Assembly: GCF_014698065.1 (NCBI RefSeq)
Contig: NZ_JACJSI010000011.1
Coordinates: 87,502 to 151,501 of the forward strand
Direction of reading: 5' to 3'
Source of the DNA: Nostoc flagelliforme FACHB-838
GTDB taxonomy: Bacteria; Cyanobacteriota; Cyanobacteriia; Cyanobacteriales; Nostocaceae
DNA: 64,000 bases
The number at the start of each line of letters is the position of its first letter. Within the stretch, counting starts at the first letter, position 1. Shown piece by piece: positions 25,810 to 34,641 of this stretch. The position numbers were made by a program, and so were the translations under genes. The notes under the pieces were generated by a model, which did no database searches, was not told the origin of the DNA, and worked only from the letters and a program-made list of their open reading frames with translations.

Positions 25810-26216
25810 TTAAAAATTACCTCTTGTTCAACATCATAAATAATCATTTTGACTTCATTCTCTTCAATCATGGCTTGGGGAAAATCAAGTTGAAAAAATG
25901 TTTTATAAGTTGTCACAGGTACTGCTAAAAATAAAACACGCTCTGGCTGTCGTCGCTTTAATGCGCCTCTATAGTTGATAAACTGCCCCAATGCTGTATG
26001 AAATTCTGAGATTGCAGATGATTTCTCCAAAAAACTCTTAACTTCAACAGCAATTTTTTCTCCTTTCCGCTCTGCCGCAATGAGCTTTTCCGCAGCTAAA
26101 TCAATAGATAGATTCACACCACCTACGCTAATTGAGAGGGGGTCATGAGTAATCTGCCAACCATCCTTCTGCAAAGCTTTTTTGACAACTTCATGAAAGA
26201 CATCTTTAGCAGACAT
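25797..26216 (-). CDS. xisH: XisH-family PD-(D/E)xK nuclease-like protein
   Basis: The 139-residue protein starts MSAKDVFHEVVKKALQKDGW and contains a PD-(D/E)xK-like core: LSIDLAAEKLIAAERKGEKI then AVEVKSFL supplies the D...E-x-K residues. The fold suggests a nuclease, though activity of XisH has not been shown to my knowledge. It is first in a two-gene operon with xisI. Two MITEs (26278 and 26401) lie just upstream of its start, so its promoter may lie in or between them. Confidence 0.93.
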   Translation of the reverse strand: MSAKDVFHEVVKKALQKDGWQITHDPLSISVGGVNLSIDLAAEKLIAAERKGEKIAVEVKSFLEKSSAISEFHTALGQFINYRGALKRRQPERVLFLAVPVTTYKTFFQLDFPQAMIEENEVKMIIYDVEQEVIFKWIS

Positions 26217-26277
26217 ATTTATTTACAATTGCATTTCTTATTTTTATATTACCTCTTGACCCAATACACTTGGGTTA

Positions 26278-26379
26278 TAGCGGTTCCCATTCAGATGCGG
26301 TACAAAATTATATCGCAAGGTGTAGGGGCACGGCATGCCGTGCCCCTACGGGTGTACCTCACGTAAGCGAGAAACGCTA
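26278..26379 (-). mobile_element. TA-flanked MITE copy 2
   Basis: A 102-bp element with TAGCGGTTC at the left and GAAACGCTA at the right is flanked by TA on both sides. Relative to the copy at 20349 it is inverted. The internal GGGCACGGCATGCCGTGCCC palindrome is conserved. It lies about 60 bp upstream of xisH. Confidence 0.85.
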
Positions 26380-26400
26380 TAAGCCCAAAAAGCTACATTA

Positions 26401-26497
26401 TGTAGGTTGGGTTGAGGAACGAAACCCAACGTTTTCAAGCCTTTGTTGGGTTTCACTCCGTACCCCTACGGGGAAGCAAGCTACAACCCAACCTACA
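26401..26497. mobile_element. MITE with TGTAGGTTGGGTT termini
   Basis: A 97-bp element has inverted ends TGTAGGTTGGGTTG (26401-26414) and CAACCCAACCTACA (26484-26497), an exact 14-bp pair. Inner GAAACCCAAC / GTTGGGTTTC arms add a second pairing. I recognise it as a common intergenic repeat of cyanobacteria. It abuts MITE copy 2 between xisH and the GT41 gene. Confidence 0.85.
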
Positions 26498-26533
26498 ATT
26501 ATTCTTAACTCAAGCGTATTGTAATATGAAAGC

Positions 26534-28750
26534 TTATTTTCCTTCAATATAGCTTTGCCACATCTGCTCATAAGCTTTTTCCATATCGCGGGTAAACTGC
26601 TTACCATTCCATAGCGGCGCTGTCTGACGGGACGCTTTTAGTTTCAAAGCAACTTGCTGACGTAATGCCTCATCCTTCCCCAAGCGCACACCCCACTCTA
26701 TATATTCTTCATCAGTCCAAGCAATACCTTCTGTGATACCCGCATTCATCATCATGGTGTAACTATTACGAGCGGCAAATTGCTCTCCAACTCTAGTTAC
26801 TAAGGGAATACCCATCCAAAGGGTTTCTAAGGTTGTAGTAGCTCCGTTGTAGGGATATGTATCTAATACAACATCAGCAATTGTTAAATTCGCTCTGTGG
26901 ACTGCTTCAGAGGGATCTTGAGGCAAAAATCGCAATTTGGAACACTCCACACCCTCTTCTTCAGCTATTTTGTAGAAAAACTGTTTAATTGCTTCTTCTT
27001 CAGCGTCACCTTTAATCAAGAAGTAGCTATTTGGGACTTCTTTGATTATTCTCATTTGCCATTTTGTAGTTTCAGGGTGACGTTTATATCCTCGTTGAGC
27101 GCTGAGATAGATTACAGCATCGCTAGGAATATCTAACTCGTCTCGACGTAGTGTAGGTACACCCACTTCAAAGCCATCAACAGCTATATAAGTATGGGGT
27201 AATCGCCAAATTTTCTCTGTATAATAATCTTGGGCTGAATCTGGTAATACATAAGGGTCAGCGATGAAGTAATCAATTGCAGGTATACCTGACGCATCCC
27301 AACCTAGCCAAGTTACTTGAATTGGTGCTGGCTTGAGTGCCATTACTTCACTGCTAATATCTAGGGTGATACTATCTAGGTCTACTAAAATATCTATTTC
27401 ATCTTCATATATTTGTTCAGCAATTTCAAAGGCATTAATTCCTAACTTTCGAGCCTTATAGGATTGATCTACATACCATTCTTGTAAAAAATCATCTACG
27501 AGTTTATAGTTAACCGAATAGTTATAAATTTCAAATTTATCTCGATTATGATGCTGTATTAGCCAGCGAGCTAGCCAGCCTACAGAATGTCTTCTTAAGG
27601 CATAAGATACATATCCGATTTTTAAGGGTTTGGTAGAAATTCCTGAACTTTGATTATTTATAATTCGCTGTGAGTAACGCGCTGTTTCTTCACCAGCTAT
27701 AGCTTGAATATTATTCTGGAATATTTGCGCTATTTGATTATGAATTTTTCTAAACTCGGCTGGACTATCTTTAATATGTGGTAGTGCAAAGGATGGGGTA
27801 AGTAGACGTAGAGTTCTCACTTTATCTACTGCAAGTGGCTGGGCTTTGATAAATTCTTGCAGCACACATTCTAACTCTTGGCTAGTTGAGCATATTTCTT
27901 GCCAATATCCGCCAGCAGTCATCAACCCACGTAACACCAAATGAATAGCAAAAATTTTATCAGCTAGTTTTTTTGATAGAGAATAACACAATTTAGCCTT
28001 TTCTATTCCCAATGCATAGTTCTGAGAATTTTGATAAAAAATAGCTAAATGCCGTAAAGTTTCTAGTTCTTCTGGATCTAAGCGCAAATATAACTCTAAA
28101 ATCTGCGCTGCAAGTTCAGGCTGCTTGAATGTATGACCAATTTTAATTGCCGCAGGTAAAAGTATACATAAGCTTTGATGTGAATTTGCAAAGTAAGGTA
28201 AACAAGCTTCTACCAAGTCTAGATATGATGGATGTAAAGGTTGAGTTTCAAGAACTTGTTGTAAGACTTGGTTTAATAATTCTGAATTTAAATCTACAAT
28301 TTCTCTAGAGTTTAATAATTCGATAATTCCCGACTCATTTAATTGTATGCCATCAAAATTATCTAGTTGGATAGACAGTTGAATAATCTCTAATAAATTA
28401 TTGATATCAGAGGGATTGATTTCTCGAATATGCTGACGGATTAGCCAGGATATAGAAAATTCTTCGAGATGTTCTCGTCGTTCTGCTTCTACTTGTAAAA
28501 CTTTAATTAATTCTGTTGTGTGAAGTTGAATTTTTTCTTCTTCAATTTCTGCTATTGCTAGCATCCAAGTCATTTGTGCTTCTGCTTCTTGCCCTTGTAA
28601 CAGTAAGGTTAGCCCCAGATGCCAGTAATTGGAAATTACTTCAGGTTCAGCAGCAATTGCTTGTTCATATAAATATGCTGCTTGAGCATATTCACCTGCA
28701 ACTAAATGTTGATAAGCTTCAGCCTGAAAATTCGTGATATTAGTAATCAT
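26534..28750 (-). CDS. TPR/GT41 glycosyltransferase (SPINDLY/O-GlcNAc-transferase-like)
   Basis: The 738-residue protein has N-terminal TPR helices (AYQHLVAGEYAQAAYLYEQA) and further helical repeats to about 370. A GT41 catalytic region follows (from about 373: LKIGYVSYALRRHSVGWLAR, then PIQVTWLGWDASG..., DTYPYNGATTTLETLWMGIP, LVTRVGEQFAARNSYTMM). Family members transfer GlcNAc or fucose from nucleotide sugars to Ser/Thr of proteins. The gene lies 230 bp downstream of a pilin gene in the same direction but after a strong terminator, so it has its own promoter. Pilin glycosylation is a plausible but untested role. Confidence 0.9.
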   Translation of the reverse strand: MITNITNFQAEAYQHLVAGEYAQAAYLYEQAIAAEPEVISNYWHLGLTLLLQGQEAEAQMTWMLAIAEIEEEKIQLHTTELIKVLQVEAERREHLEEFSISWLIRQHIREINPSDINNLLEIIQLSIQLDNFDGIQLNESGIIELLNSREIVDLNSELLNQVLQQVLETQPLHPSYLDLVEACLPYFANSHQSLCILLPAAIKIGHTFKQPELAAQILELYLRLDPEELETLRHLAIFYQNSQNYALGIEKAKLCYSLSKKLADKIFAIHLVLRGLMTAGGYWQEICSTSQELECVLQEFIKAQPLAVDKVRTLRLLTPSFALPHIKDSPAEFRKIHNQIAQIFQNNIQAIAGEETARYSQRIINNQSSGISTKPLKIGYVSYALRRHSVGWLARWLIQHHNRDKFEIYNYSVNYKLVDDFLQEWYVDQSYKARKLGINAFEIAEQIYEDEIDILVDLDSITLDISSEVMALKPAPIQVTWLGWDASGIPAIDYFIADPYVLPDSAQDYYTEKIWRLPHTYIAVDGFEVGVPTLRRDELDIPSDAVIYLSAQRGYKRHPETTKWQMRIIKEVPNSYFLIKGDAEEEAIKQFFYKIAEEEGVECSKLRFLPQDPSEAVHRANLTIADVVLDTYPYNGATTTLETLWMGIPLVTRVGEQFAARNSYTMMMNAGITEGIAWTDEEYIEWGVRLGKDEALRQQVALKLKASRQTAPLWNGKQFTRDMEKAYEQMWQSYIEGK

Positions 28751-28885
28751 CAGTAGTTAAGTAAGTGGGGATAAAACAGTAAATACTCCCTGTCTCAATT
28801 AATAATACCCATTTAATAAGCGAAGTAATAAAATGGGTAATATTATGAAGGTCAGAGAGTATTTGACGATTATTTAAATAAATAA

Positions 28886-28911
28886 AAGTGGATAGAAAAT
28901 TCTATCCACTT
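28886..28911 (-). terminator. Rho-independent terminator of the pilin gene
   Basis: A perfect 12-bp stem (AAGTGGATAGAA / TTCTATCCACTT) with a 2-nt centre is followed on the minus strand by a T-rich run. It lies about 70 bp past the pilin stop and separates it from the GT41 gene. A second hairpin (AATACCCATTT / AAATGGGTAATATT) follows at about 28805-28846. Confidence 0.85.
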
Positions 28912-28983
28912 CTACCCAGTACTTAACTCAACTGAAGAACTTGCTTGAGAGGTTGAGTAAGACTTTATGAGTGCATAAATTAT

Positions 28984-29586
28984 TTACTTAGCTAAAGATA
29001 CATATTTGCTTTCTGCACCTCCAGGGCAACTTGTGGCACTTCCGTCAGTAGGAAGATCAGCGGCAGCAAATTCTTCTGCACCAGTTGCTGCGCCAGGAAC
29101 GTTATTAGGTACTTTAGATTCACACAACATAGTTATAGTAGTTGCCTCACTTGTGGAAGAAACAATAGAAACACCTGCTCCACCGGCATAAACTTTAAGA
29201 GGAGCGCCCGAAGTTTTTAGTTTGGCTTGATTAGTTACAAGCTTATCCTCACCCTTAATCCTATACTCATAATTTTCAGTTTGTGTTTTCACACCTAGAC
29301 CTAACTGACCAAAAGCCGTAGCACTAGTTGCATCGTTAGTAGCAGAGGCAAACTTACCGTTTTCTAGATAATATGCTTGCTGCGCTCGGTTCATTGAACC
29401 AACAATTGTTTTTGCTTCAGACTGTTTCGCTTTATTTGCTTGGTTCAAGAAAGAAGGTAGAGCAATAGCTGATAAAATACCAATGATGATAATAACAACC
29501 AACAATTCGATTAAGGTGAAACCTTCTTCGTTTTTCTTTTTGTTGAGGATGTGTTGGATAAACTTTGCTTTCAATTCGGTTTTCAT
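28984..29586 (-). CDS. pilA: Type IV pilin (PilA-like major or minor pilin)
   Basis: The 200-residue preprotein has a charged leader ending NEEGFTLIELLVVIIIIGIL. The G|FTLIE prepilin peptidase site is followed by Glu at mature position 5 and the long hydrophobic helix. The mature head is Ala/Ser/Thr-rich, fitting a cyanobacterial GspH/PilA-type pilin, and includes two late cysteines (MLCESK and ATSCPGG) that could form the C-terminal disulfide loop. It is used for twitching and hormogonium motility or DNA uptake. An AGGGA ribosome site precedes the start. Major versus minor pilin cannot be decided. Confidence 0.9.
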   Translation of the reverse strand: MKTELKAKFIQHILNKKKNEEGFTLIELLVVIIIIGILSAIALPSFLNQANKAKQSEAKTIVGSMNRAQQAYYLENGKFASATNDATSATAFGQLGLGVKTQTENYEYRIKGEDKLVTNQAKLKTSGAPLKVYAGGAGVSIVSSTSEATTITMLCESKVPNNVPGAATGAEEFAAADLPTDGSATSCPGGAESKYVSLAK

Positions 29587-30059
29587 AAGTGTTTTCCCTG
29601 TATTAGGAAGTGGTTGTGTGTTCTAGATGTAACTTACCCACTCCCGTTTTGTTTCATATCACCCCACCAAAAAATTTTTTGACTAAAAAATATAGCGTTT
29701 CTATTTTGGATGTAATGCGCGGTATGGGCGCATAGATGTGCGCACCTACGAAATACCCATATTCCACATAATTGAACACAACTAAACCTCGTCTACCTTG
29801 AGAACTGTAGTTTTTCGCCAAGAGACTGAGATTGCTTCCTTAGAGGTTGTTTGAAAAGTGTTTCGCTGTGACTTTACGTACTTTTAGATCCCTCCCCTTA
29901 AAAAGGCTACGGTGTATACACAAGTCTTCTAGAGTTGCGCCAGAGCCTTTAGATCCCCCCAACCCCCCTTAAAAAGGGGGGCAAAAAGCAAAAGCTCTCA
30001 AAGTCCCCCTTTTTAAGGGGGATTTAGGGGGATCTAAAGGGCATCGAAGAAATGCTAGT
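29587..30059. other. Pilin upstream region with repeat elements
   Basis: Beyond the pilin promoter region there is an isolated IS-type end (TTAGAGGTTGTTTGAAAAGT, 29840-29859). It is followed by a GATCCCTCC / GATCCCCCC cluster that ends in GGGGGATTTAGGGGGATCT near 30018-30037. The A/C-rich and T/G-rich arms (CTTAAAAAGGGGGG and CCCCCTTTTTAAGGGGG) form long hairpins typical of AGATCCCCC-type repeats. No gene is seen. Confidence 0.6.
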
Positions 30060-30749
30060 TTAATCGTTCCGAAATATTAGGGTTTCCCAATCTAAATCTG
30101 ATGCTATCTGAGCAAATTTATCTAAGTCAGTCAGGTTATCTAAATAAGGTAAACAGCCTAAAACTGGTGTGTTAGTAAGTGATTGAATCAATTGATATGG
30201 TGTCCAGTCGGCTATTTCTGCATCGGTGCGGGGTTGAACGCAGTTTAGAACAATGCCTTTGAGATTCACGCACGATTGTCTAGCTAATGCTACATTTGCC
30301 ACTGCTTGAGCGATCGCTCCTAATCTCACTGGCACTACCAATACTGTTGGTAATCGCCATTCTCCCGCTAAATCAGCTCCCGTCAATTCTTCGGTTATTG
30401 GCGAACCTAACCCTCCCAAAGCTTCTACAAGCACAAAATCACGTTGCGATCGCAATTTAGACAAAGCTTGCCACACAAGAGCTAAATCTACTTGGCGATT
30501 TTCTTTTGCTGCGGCGATGGGAGGAGCCAAAGGTGCTTGAAAATACAAAGGCGTAATCTCTTCAGCAGATTGTTCTAGCGTAAAAAGCTTTTGATACCAC
30601 TCGCGATCGCCAATCCCTGATTGAATCGGTTTCATGATTCCCCAGCTACGCTGCGGGTAATATTTTTGCCAATAGGCCGCTAATGCTGTTGTTAAAACTG
30701 TTTTACCAGCTTCGGTATCAGTTCCAGTAATCAGTAGTGTGTTTAACAT
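30060..30749 (-). CDS. bioD: ATP-dependent dethiobiotin synthetase
   Basis: The 229-residue protein has the P-loop GTDTEAGKT at residues 9-17, the KPIQSG substrate loop, the [13 protein letters not shown] switch-like segment and GIVLNCV, all typical of BioD. It carboxylates 7,8-diaminopelargonate to dethiobiotin, the penultimate step of biotin synthesis. Its ATG overlaps the stop of the upstream kinase gene (TAATG), so it is translated from the same message, an odd pairing for a biosynthetic enzyme. No other bio genes are nearby, as is common in cyanobacteria. Confidence 0.93.
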   Translation of the reverse strand: MLNTLLITGTDTEAGKTVLTTALAAYWQKYYPQRSWGIMKPIQSGIGDREWYQKLFTLEQSAEEITPLYFQAPLAPPIAAAKENRQVDLALVWQALSKLRSQRDFVLVEALGGLGSPITEELTGADLAGEWRLPTVLVVPVRLGAIAQAVANVALARQSCVNLKGIVLNCVQPRTDAEIADWTPYQLIQSLTNTPVLGCLPYLDNLTDLDKFAQIASDLDWETLIFRND

Positions 30750-32500
30750 TAATTTCTCTGACCAGAAAATGGTTGTGTTTCATCAACTGGCGGAAAAGTT
30801 GGCGTTTCACCAGTAGTCGGAATTGGGAAGGGCGTCTCTGTCGGTGTTGGGATAGGTGTCTCTGTCGGAATTGGCAAGGGCGTCTCTGTCGGTGTTGGGA
30901 TAAGTGTCTGTGTCGGAATTGGGAAGGGTGTCTCTGTCGGTGTTGGGAAGGGTATCTCTGTCGGTGTTGGGACGGGTGTCTCTGTCAGTGTTGGTTTGAC
31001 TGGTTTTTCTAATGCAACATTGAGGTTGTAATCGCTTTCGGCAACTTCTGAAACCAGGGTTAACTCAATAGTATATCTACCAGTAACCAGCAACGTGTCT
31101 TGGTATGATGTTACTTGTTGACTTTTATTATCAATTGGTTGTTGATTAGGAGGACTTAAGATTGTTAGCAAAACGCTGCTTCCTGGGTCAATAAACGCAG
31201 TTAACTTGTCACCTTCCTGCCCTAAAAAAGTGTACCGAATTATTTGATTTGTTTTAAGAGTATCTTTAACGGTGGCTGTGTTATTTGCTCCCAGATCGAG
31301 GCGCTTACTAGATACGACAGGTTGATCGTCGGTGGGTGTGGGCGTGGATGTAAATGTAGTCCCACCAGAAATCACTGGGGAAGGGAAATTTTGCGGAAGT
31401 GTTTCATCTGGTGTGTTTGACTGGCTGCGGATGGAACTGACTAGTGCCCAAGAACCGAATCCGGCGACGATCACGACAGCAATACCAATTGCTGCGATCG
31501 CTAACGGATTATCCAAGAGTGAACTAGTGGTATCTGGGGGAATCACAGGATCGGGTTGTTTTTTCTTGGGCGAAGCAGCTGCTGGTGGTACTGAGTCAGG
31601 ACGGCGGCCAACAGCTATTGTCTGCAAGTTAGACGCATTCAAGCGAGGAAGACTGATTTGCTCTGAAGCTTGTAGTGCTTGAGACACACTAGCAGCACTT
31701 TGATAGCGATCGCTCGGTATATGATTCAACATTCGATTCAACACCATAGTAAATCGCGGACTCACTTTTACCCATCGTTGCCAATTCCAAGTTAGCTGGT
31801 TTTCATCAAATAGATCCCTTGGTTCTTTACCAGTGAGCAAAACAATTGCACTCACCGCTAATGCATACAAATCACTGCTAGGGTAAGCTCCCCCTGTTTG
31901 CATTTGTTCACTGGGAGAATAGCCTAATTTTCCCACAGTGGTTTCTGGCATTGCACTCTCTGGCGATCGTAAACGCGTCGCTAGTTCTTTTACCACCCCA
32001 AAGTCAATCAACACAGGTTTAGCATCACTATCCCGCAAAATAATATTTTCTGGCGAGATATCTCGGTGAATAATCCCTCGACTGTGAATATGCTCTAAAA
32101 CAGGCAACAACAACTGTATTAGCTGCAATATTTCAGCCTCTGTGAAAGTTTGACCCAAAGCTTGACGTTCAGCCAACAGAGTTCGGTACGTTTGACCCGC
32201 AACGTAGTCCTCCACCAAAAATAAGCGTTGGTCTTGCTCAAATCTTTCCCGGAATTTAGGCACTTGTGGGTGTTCGATTTGATACAAAATGGCAGCTTCT
32301 CGGTGAAAAAGCTCTTGTGCCTTCTCCCAAGCCAAAGGCGAACTTGCTGTTGAAATCAATTCCTTGATCGCGCAAAGTTCGTTAAACCGCCTCTGGTCTT
32401 CTGCCAGATAGGTTCTGCCAAATCCTCCTTCTCCGAGAATTTGAATTATACGGTAACGGTTTTGCAAGACAGTGCCAACTGTAATGGGTGGTTGCATCAT
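30749..32500 (-). CDS. Membrane Ser/Thr protein kinase with PPC-like domain and TPTE repeats
   Basis: The 583-residue protein has an N-terminal kinase domain ([42 protein letters not shown]), one membrane helix (about 330-352, [19 protein letters not shown]), and an external beta domain (about 395-500) resembling bacterial pre-peptidase C-terminal (PPC) domains. The tail is a tandem repeat of [14 protein letters not shown] units (about 503-570). The catalytic set is complete. The Pro/Thr repeat likely spans the wall as a stalk; its 48-bp DNA units make its length unstable. bioD starts at its stop codon. Confidence 0.9.
   Translation of the reverse strand: MMQPPITVGTVLQNRYRIIQILGEGGFGRTYLAEDQRRFNELCAIKELISTASSPLAWEKAQELFHREAAILYQIEHPQVPKFRERFEQDQRLFLVEDYVAGQTYRTLLAERQALGQTFTEAEILQLIQLLLPVLEHIHSRGIIHRDISPENIILRDSDAKPVLIDFGVVKELATRLRSPESAMPETTVGKLGYSPSEQMQTGGAYPSSDLYALAVSAIVLLTGKEPRDLFDENQLTWNWQRWVKVSPRFTMVLNRMLNHIPSDRYQSAASVSQALQASEQISLPRLNASNLQTIAVGRRPDSVPPAAASPKKKQPDPVIPPDTTSSLLDNPLAIAAIGIAVVIVAGFGSWALVSSIRSQSNTPDETLPQNFPSPVISGGTTFTSTPTPTDDQPVVSSKRLDLGANNTATVKDTLKTNQIIRYTFLGQEGDKLTAFIDPGSSVLLTILSPPNQQPIDNKSQQVTSYQDTLLVTGRYTIELTLVSEVAESDYNLNVALEKPVKPTLTETPVPTPTEIPFPTPTETPFPIPTQTLIPTPTETPLPIPTETPIPTPTETPFPIPTTGETPTFPPVDETQPFSGQRN
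30820..30990 (-). repeat. 48-bp tandem repeat coding for a Pro/Thr stalk
   Basis: Within the kinase gene, units of about 48 bp (two 24-bp half-units such as GTCTCTGTCGGTGTTGGGA on the + strand) repeat about 3-4 times and encode TPTETP(F/L/I)PIP. Such arrays expand and contract by slippage. Confidence 0.85.
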
Positions 32501-33239
32501 CGATTAATTGAGTGTATTAGCAACTGAGGAGGAAGTCACCCACAAAGATTAAGTCCAAGAGGCAACACAGTTATATGCAGCGATATTTTACCTTACCTAA
32601 TGGGTATACCCCTAGTTAGGAGTATACGCAAAGTTAGGCTTCCAGCGTCTTATGCAACTCTGTTAACTGTCCACAGTAATCTTGGCTGCCTGGGGCACGG
32701 CACATCAACAAAGAGGTAAAGAGCAGGTGTAACTGCTATCAGCCCTGCACCAGAACCCATACAAATGAGAGTTTGTTAACCAGCAATTTGATGTAGGAAT
32801 TTATTATATTAATTAAAACTAAAAATTAAATCTGCCAGTTTATTTATTTCCTGCTAGTATCATAGAATATAATTAGATACCCGGTTAACACTTAGCCACA
32901 AGTGTTCTCCTGTCTAAAAATAAACTTCAATATTACTTAAGTGGTCAATGCTTTACTGTCAGTTATCAATGAGGTAGTTAGAAAGAGCAATCTATCACAC
33001 CAATCTTTGAGAGATTGGGGTTATTTACCTCAGTCCAAAAAACTTGAACTGTAGACCTAGTGGACGGGCTTGATATCCATTAAGCTATAGTTTGCTTACC
33101 AAGAAAATTAGACAGTTAGCAAATGATAATTTTATAGGAAAATGTTTAAATTTTGTATGGAAGCTTCAAAAAAACTCACAGATGTTTTTTTAGGCGATTT
33201 CTCGGTTAAATCTATTAAATCTCTAATGATAATATTGCT
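32501..33239. other. 739-bp region between divergent kinase and prs genes
   Basis: AT-rich region with promoters for both divergent genes. A tRNA-like stretch on the minus strand (33031-33096) has D-arm-like and T-loop-like sequence but no cloverleaf. No gene or known repeat is seen. Confidence 0.45.
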
Positions 33240-34256
33240 ATGAATGCACATAGAGGATCTGCTGTGCTCAGTTCTGCAACTTTCAAAGTGCAACCATCTG
33301 CAACGGGACTGATCGATAATCATCGTCTTCGGCTGTTTTCTGGCTCTGCCAATGTACAACTGTCTCAAGAAGTCGCTCGTTATGTGGGCATGGACTTGGG
33401 GCCAATGATTCGCAAAAGATTTGCGGATGGAGAACTTTATGTTCAAATCCAAGAATCAATTCGGGGTTGTGATGTCTATTTAATCCAGCCATGCTGTCAA
33501 CCTGTCAACGACCATTTAATGGAATTATTGATTATGGTTGATGCTTGTCGTCGGGCTTCTGCACGACAGGTAACAGCAGTAGTTCCTTACTATGGTTATG
33601 CCCGCGCCGATCGCAAAACGGCAGGACGAGAGTCAATAACCGCCAAGCTGGTTGCTAACTTGATTACTGAAGCTGGTGCCAATCGCGTTCTAGCAATGGA
33701 TTTACACTCGGCTCAGATTCAAGGTTATTTCGATATACCCTTTGACCATGTTTACGGTTCACCAGTATTGCTGGATTATCTAGCAAGCAAACAACTGCCC
33801 GATCTTGTCGTTGTTTCCCCCGATGTTGGTGGTGTAGCAAGAGCGAGGGCATTTGCGAAAAAACTGGGTGATGCTCCACTGGCGATTATTGACAAACGTC
33901 GTCACGCCCATAATGTTGCAGAGGTCTTAAATATCATCGGTGATGTTAAAGGCAAAACGGCAGTATTAGTGGATGACATGATCGACACCGGGGGCACAAT
34001 CGCCGAAGGAGCGCGATTACTGCGTGAAGAAGGAGCGCGTCAGGTATATGCATGTGCAACTCATGCAGTGTTCTCTCCACCAGCAATAGAGCGATTATCT
34101 AGTGGCTTATTTGAAGAAGTCATTGTTACAAATACCATTCCCATACCAGAAAACAACCGTTTTCCACAACTAGTCGTGCTGTCAGTAGCTAATCTGTTAG
34201 GAGAAACTATCTGGCGGATTCATGAAGATACTTCAGTAAGTAGTATGTTCCGCTAG
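33240..34256 (+). CDS. prs: Ribose-phosphate pyrophosphokinase
   Basis: The 338-residue protein makes PRPP from ribose 5-phosphate and ATP. It shows LRLFSGSANVQLSQEV, RFADGELYVQIQESIRG, the ATP-loop YYGYARADRK, the MDLHSAQIQGYF signature and the PRPP-binding loop VLVDDMIDTGGTIAEG. The N-terminal ~28 residues before NHRLRLFSGSAN are a variable extension. It stands alone with a good terminator downstream. Confidence 0.95.
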   Translation: MNAHRGSAVLSSATFKVQPSATGLIDNHRLRLFSGSANVQLSQEVARYVGMDLGPMIRKRFADGELYVQIQESIRGCDVYLIQPCCQPVNDHLMELLIMVDACRRASARQVTAVVPYYGYARADRKTAGRESITAKLVANLITEAGANRVLAMDLHSAQIQGYFDIPFDHVYGSPVLLDYLASKQLPDLVVVSPDVGGVARARAFAKKLGDAPLAIIDKRRHAHNVAEVLNIIGDVKGKTAVLVDDMIDTGGTIAEGARLLREEGARQVYACATHAVFSPPAIERLSSGLFEEVIVTNTIPIPENNRFPQLVVLSVANLLGETIWRIHEDTSVSSMFR

Positions 34257-34296
34257 TCAATACAAAGACTATCATTCGTCTTATAGGCTTAAATTC

Positions 34297-34335
34297 CCCA
34301 CACTTACCCCTTGATTGGGCACAGTGTGGGTTTTT
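34297..34335 (+). terminator. Rho-independent terminator of prs
   Basis: CCCACACT (34297-34304) pairs with AGTGTGGG (34323-34330), followed by TTTTT. It lies 40 bp after the prs stop. Confidence 0.8.
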
Positions 34336-34489
34336 AGTTGCCCTAAATAAAATTTATAGAAAACTCTTTCTCCCCCTGCCTCCCCTGCTCCCAATACGGT
34401 TGGGTTAAAGGGGAAAGGTTTTGAATACATGAATACATCCTTTACTTTAGGACTACCCCTTTCAAGGTGACTCGTAAAATAAGATTGTT

Positions 34490-34565
34490 TTTTCTCAGCG
34501 CTCTCTGCGCCTCTGTGGTTTAAAAGTAATTTCTTTAACCGCAGAGGCACAGAGAACACAGAGTA
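34490..34565. repeat. CTCTGCG-type inverted repeat
   Basis: CTGCGCCTCTGTGGTTTAAA near 34505 faces TTTAACCGCAGAGGCACAGA near 34535, an imperfect 25-bp inverted pair around a short loop. Similar sequence (ACCACAGAGACGCTGAGG) ends the NlpC/P60 gene at 53163-53180, so this is a dispersed repeat. Confidence 0.65.
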
Positions 34566-34641
34566 AAAAGCTTAAAGAGGAATTTATTGACCAAAATTTT
34601 TACCCACCTTGAAAGGGCTAACTTTACCCTTCCCCCCTCCC

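Noticed and set aside
25474..26216. xisHI as evidence for a nearby fdxN excision element
   Set aside because: No nif/fdxN sequence or xisF recombinase is in the window, and xisHI pairs occur widely without such elements.
26398..26607. 69-codon minus-strand open frame
   Set aside because: It reads through the TGTAGGTTGGG MITE and the end of the GT41 gene in another frame.
30737..31012. Cys/Trp-rich repetitive + strand open frame ([14 protein letters not shown] type)
   Set aside because: It looks like a striking cysteine repeat peptide but is exactly antisense to the TPTETP stalk array of the membrane kinase.
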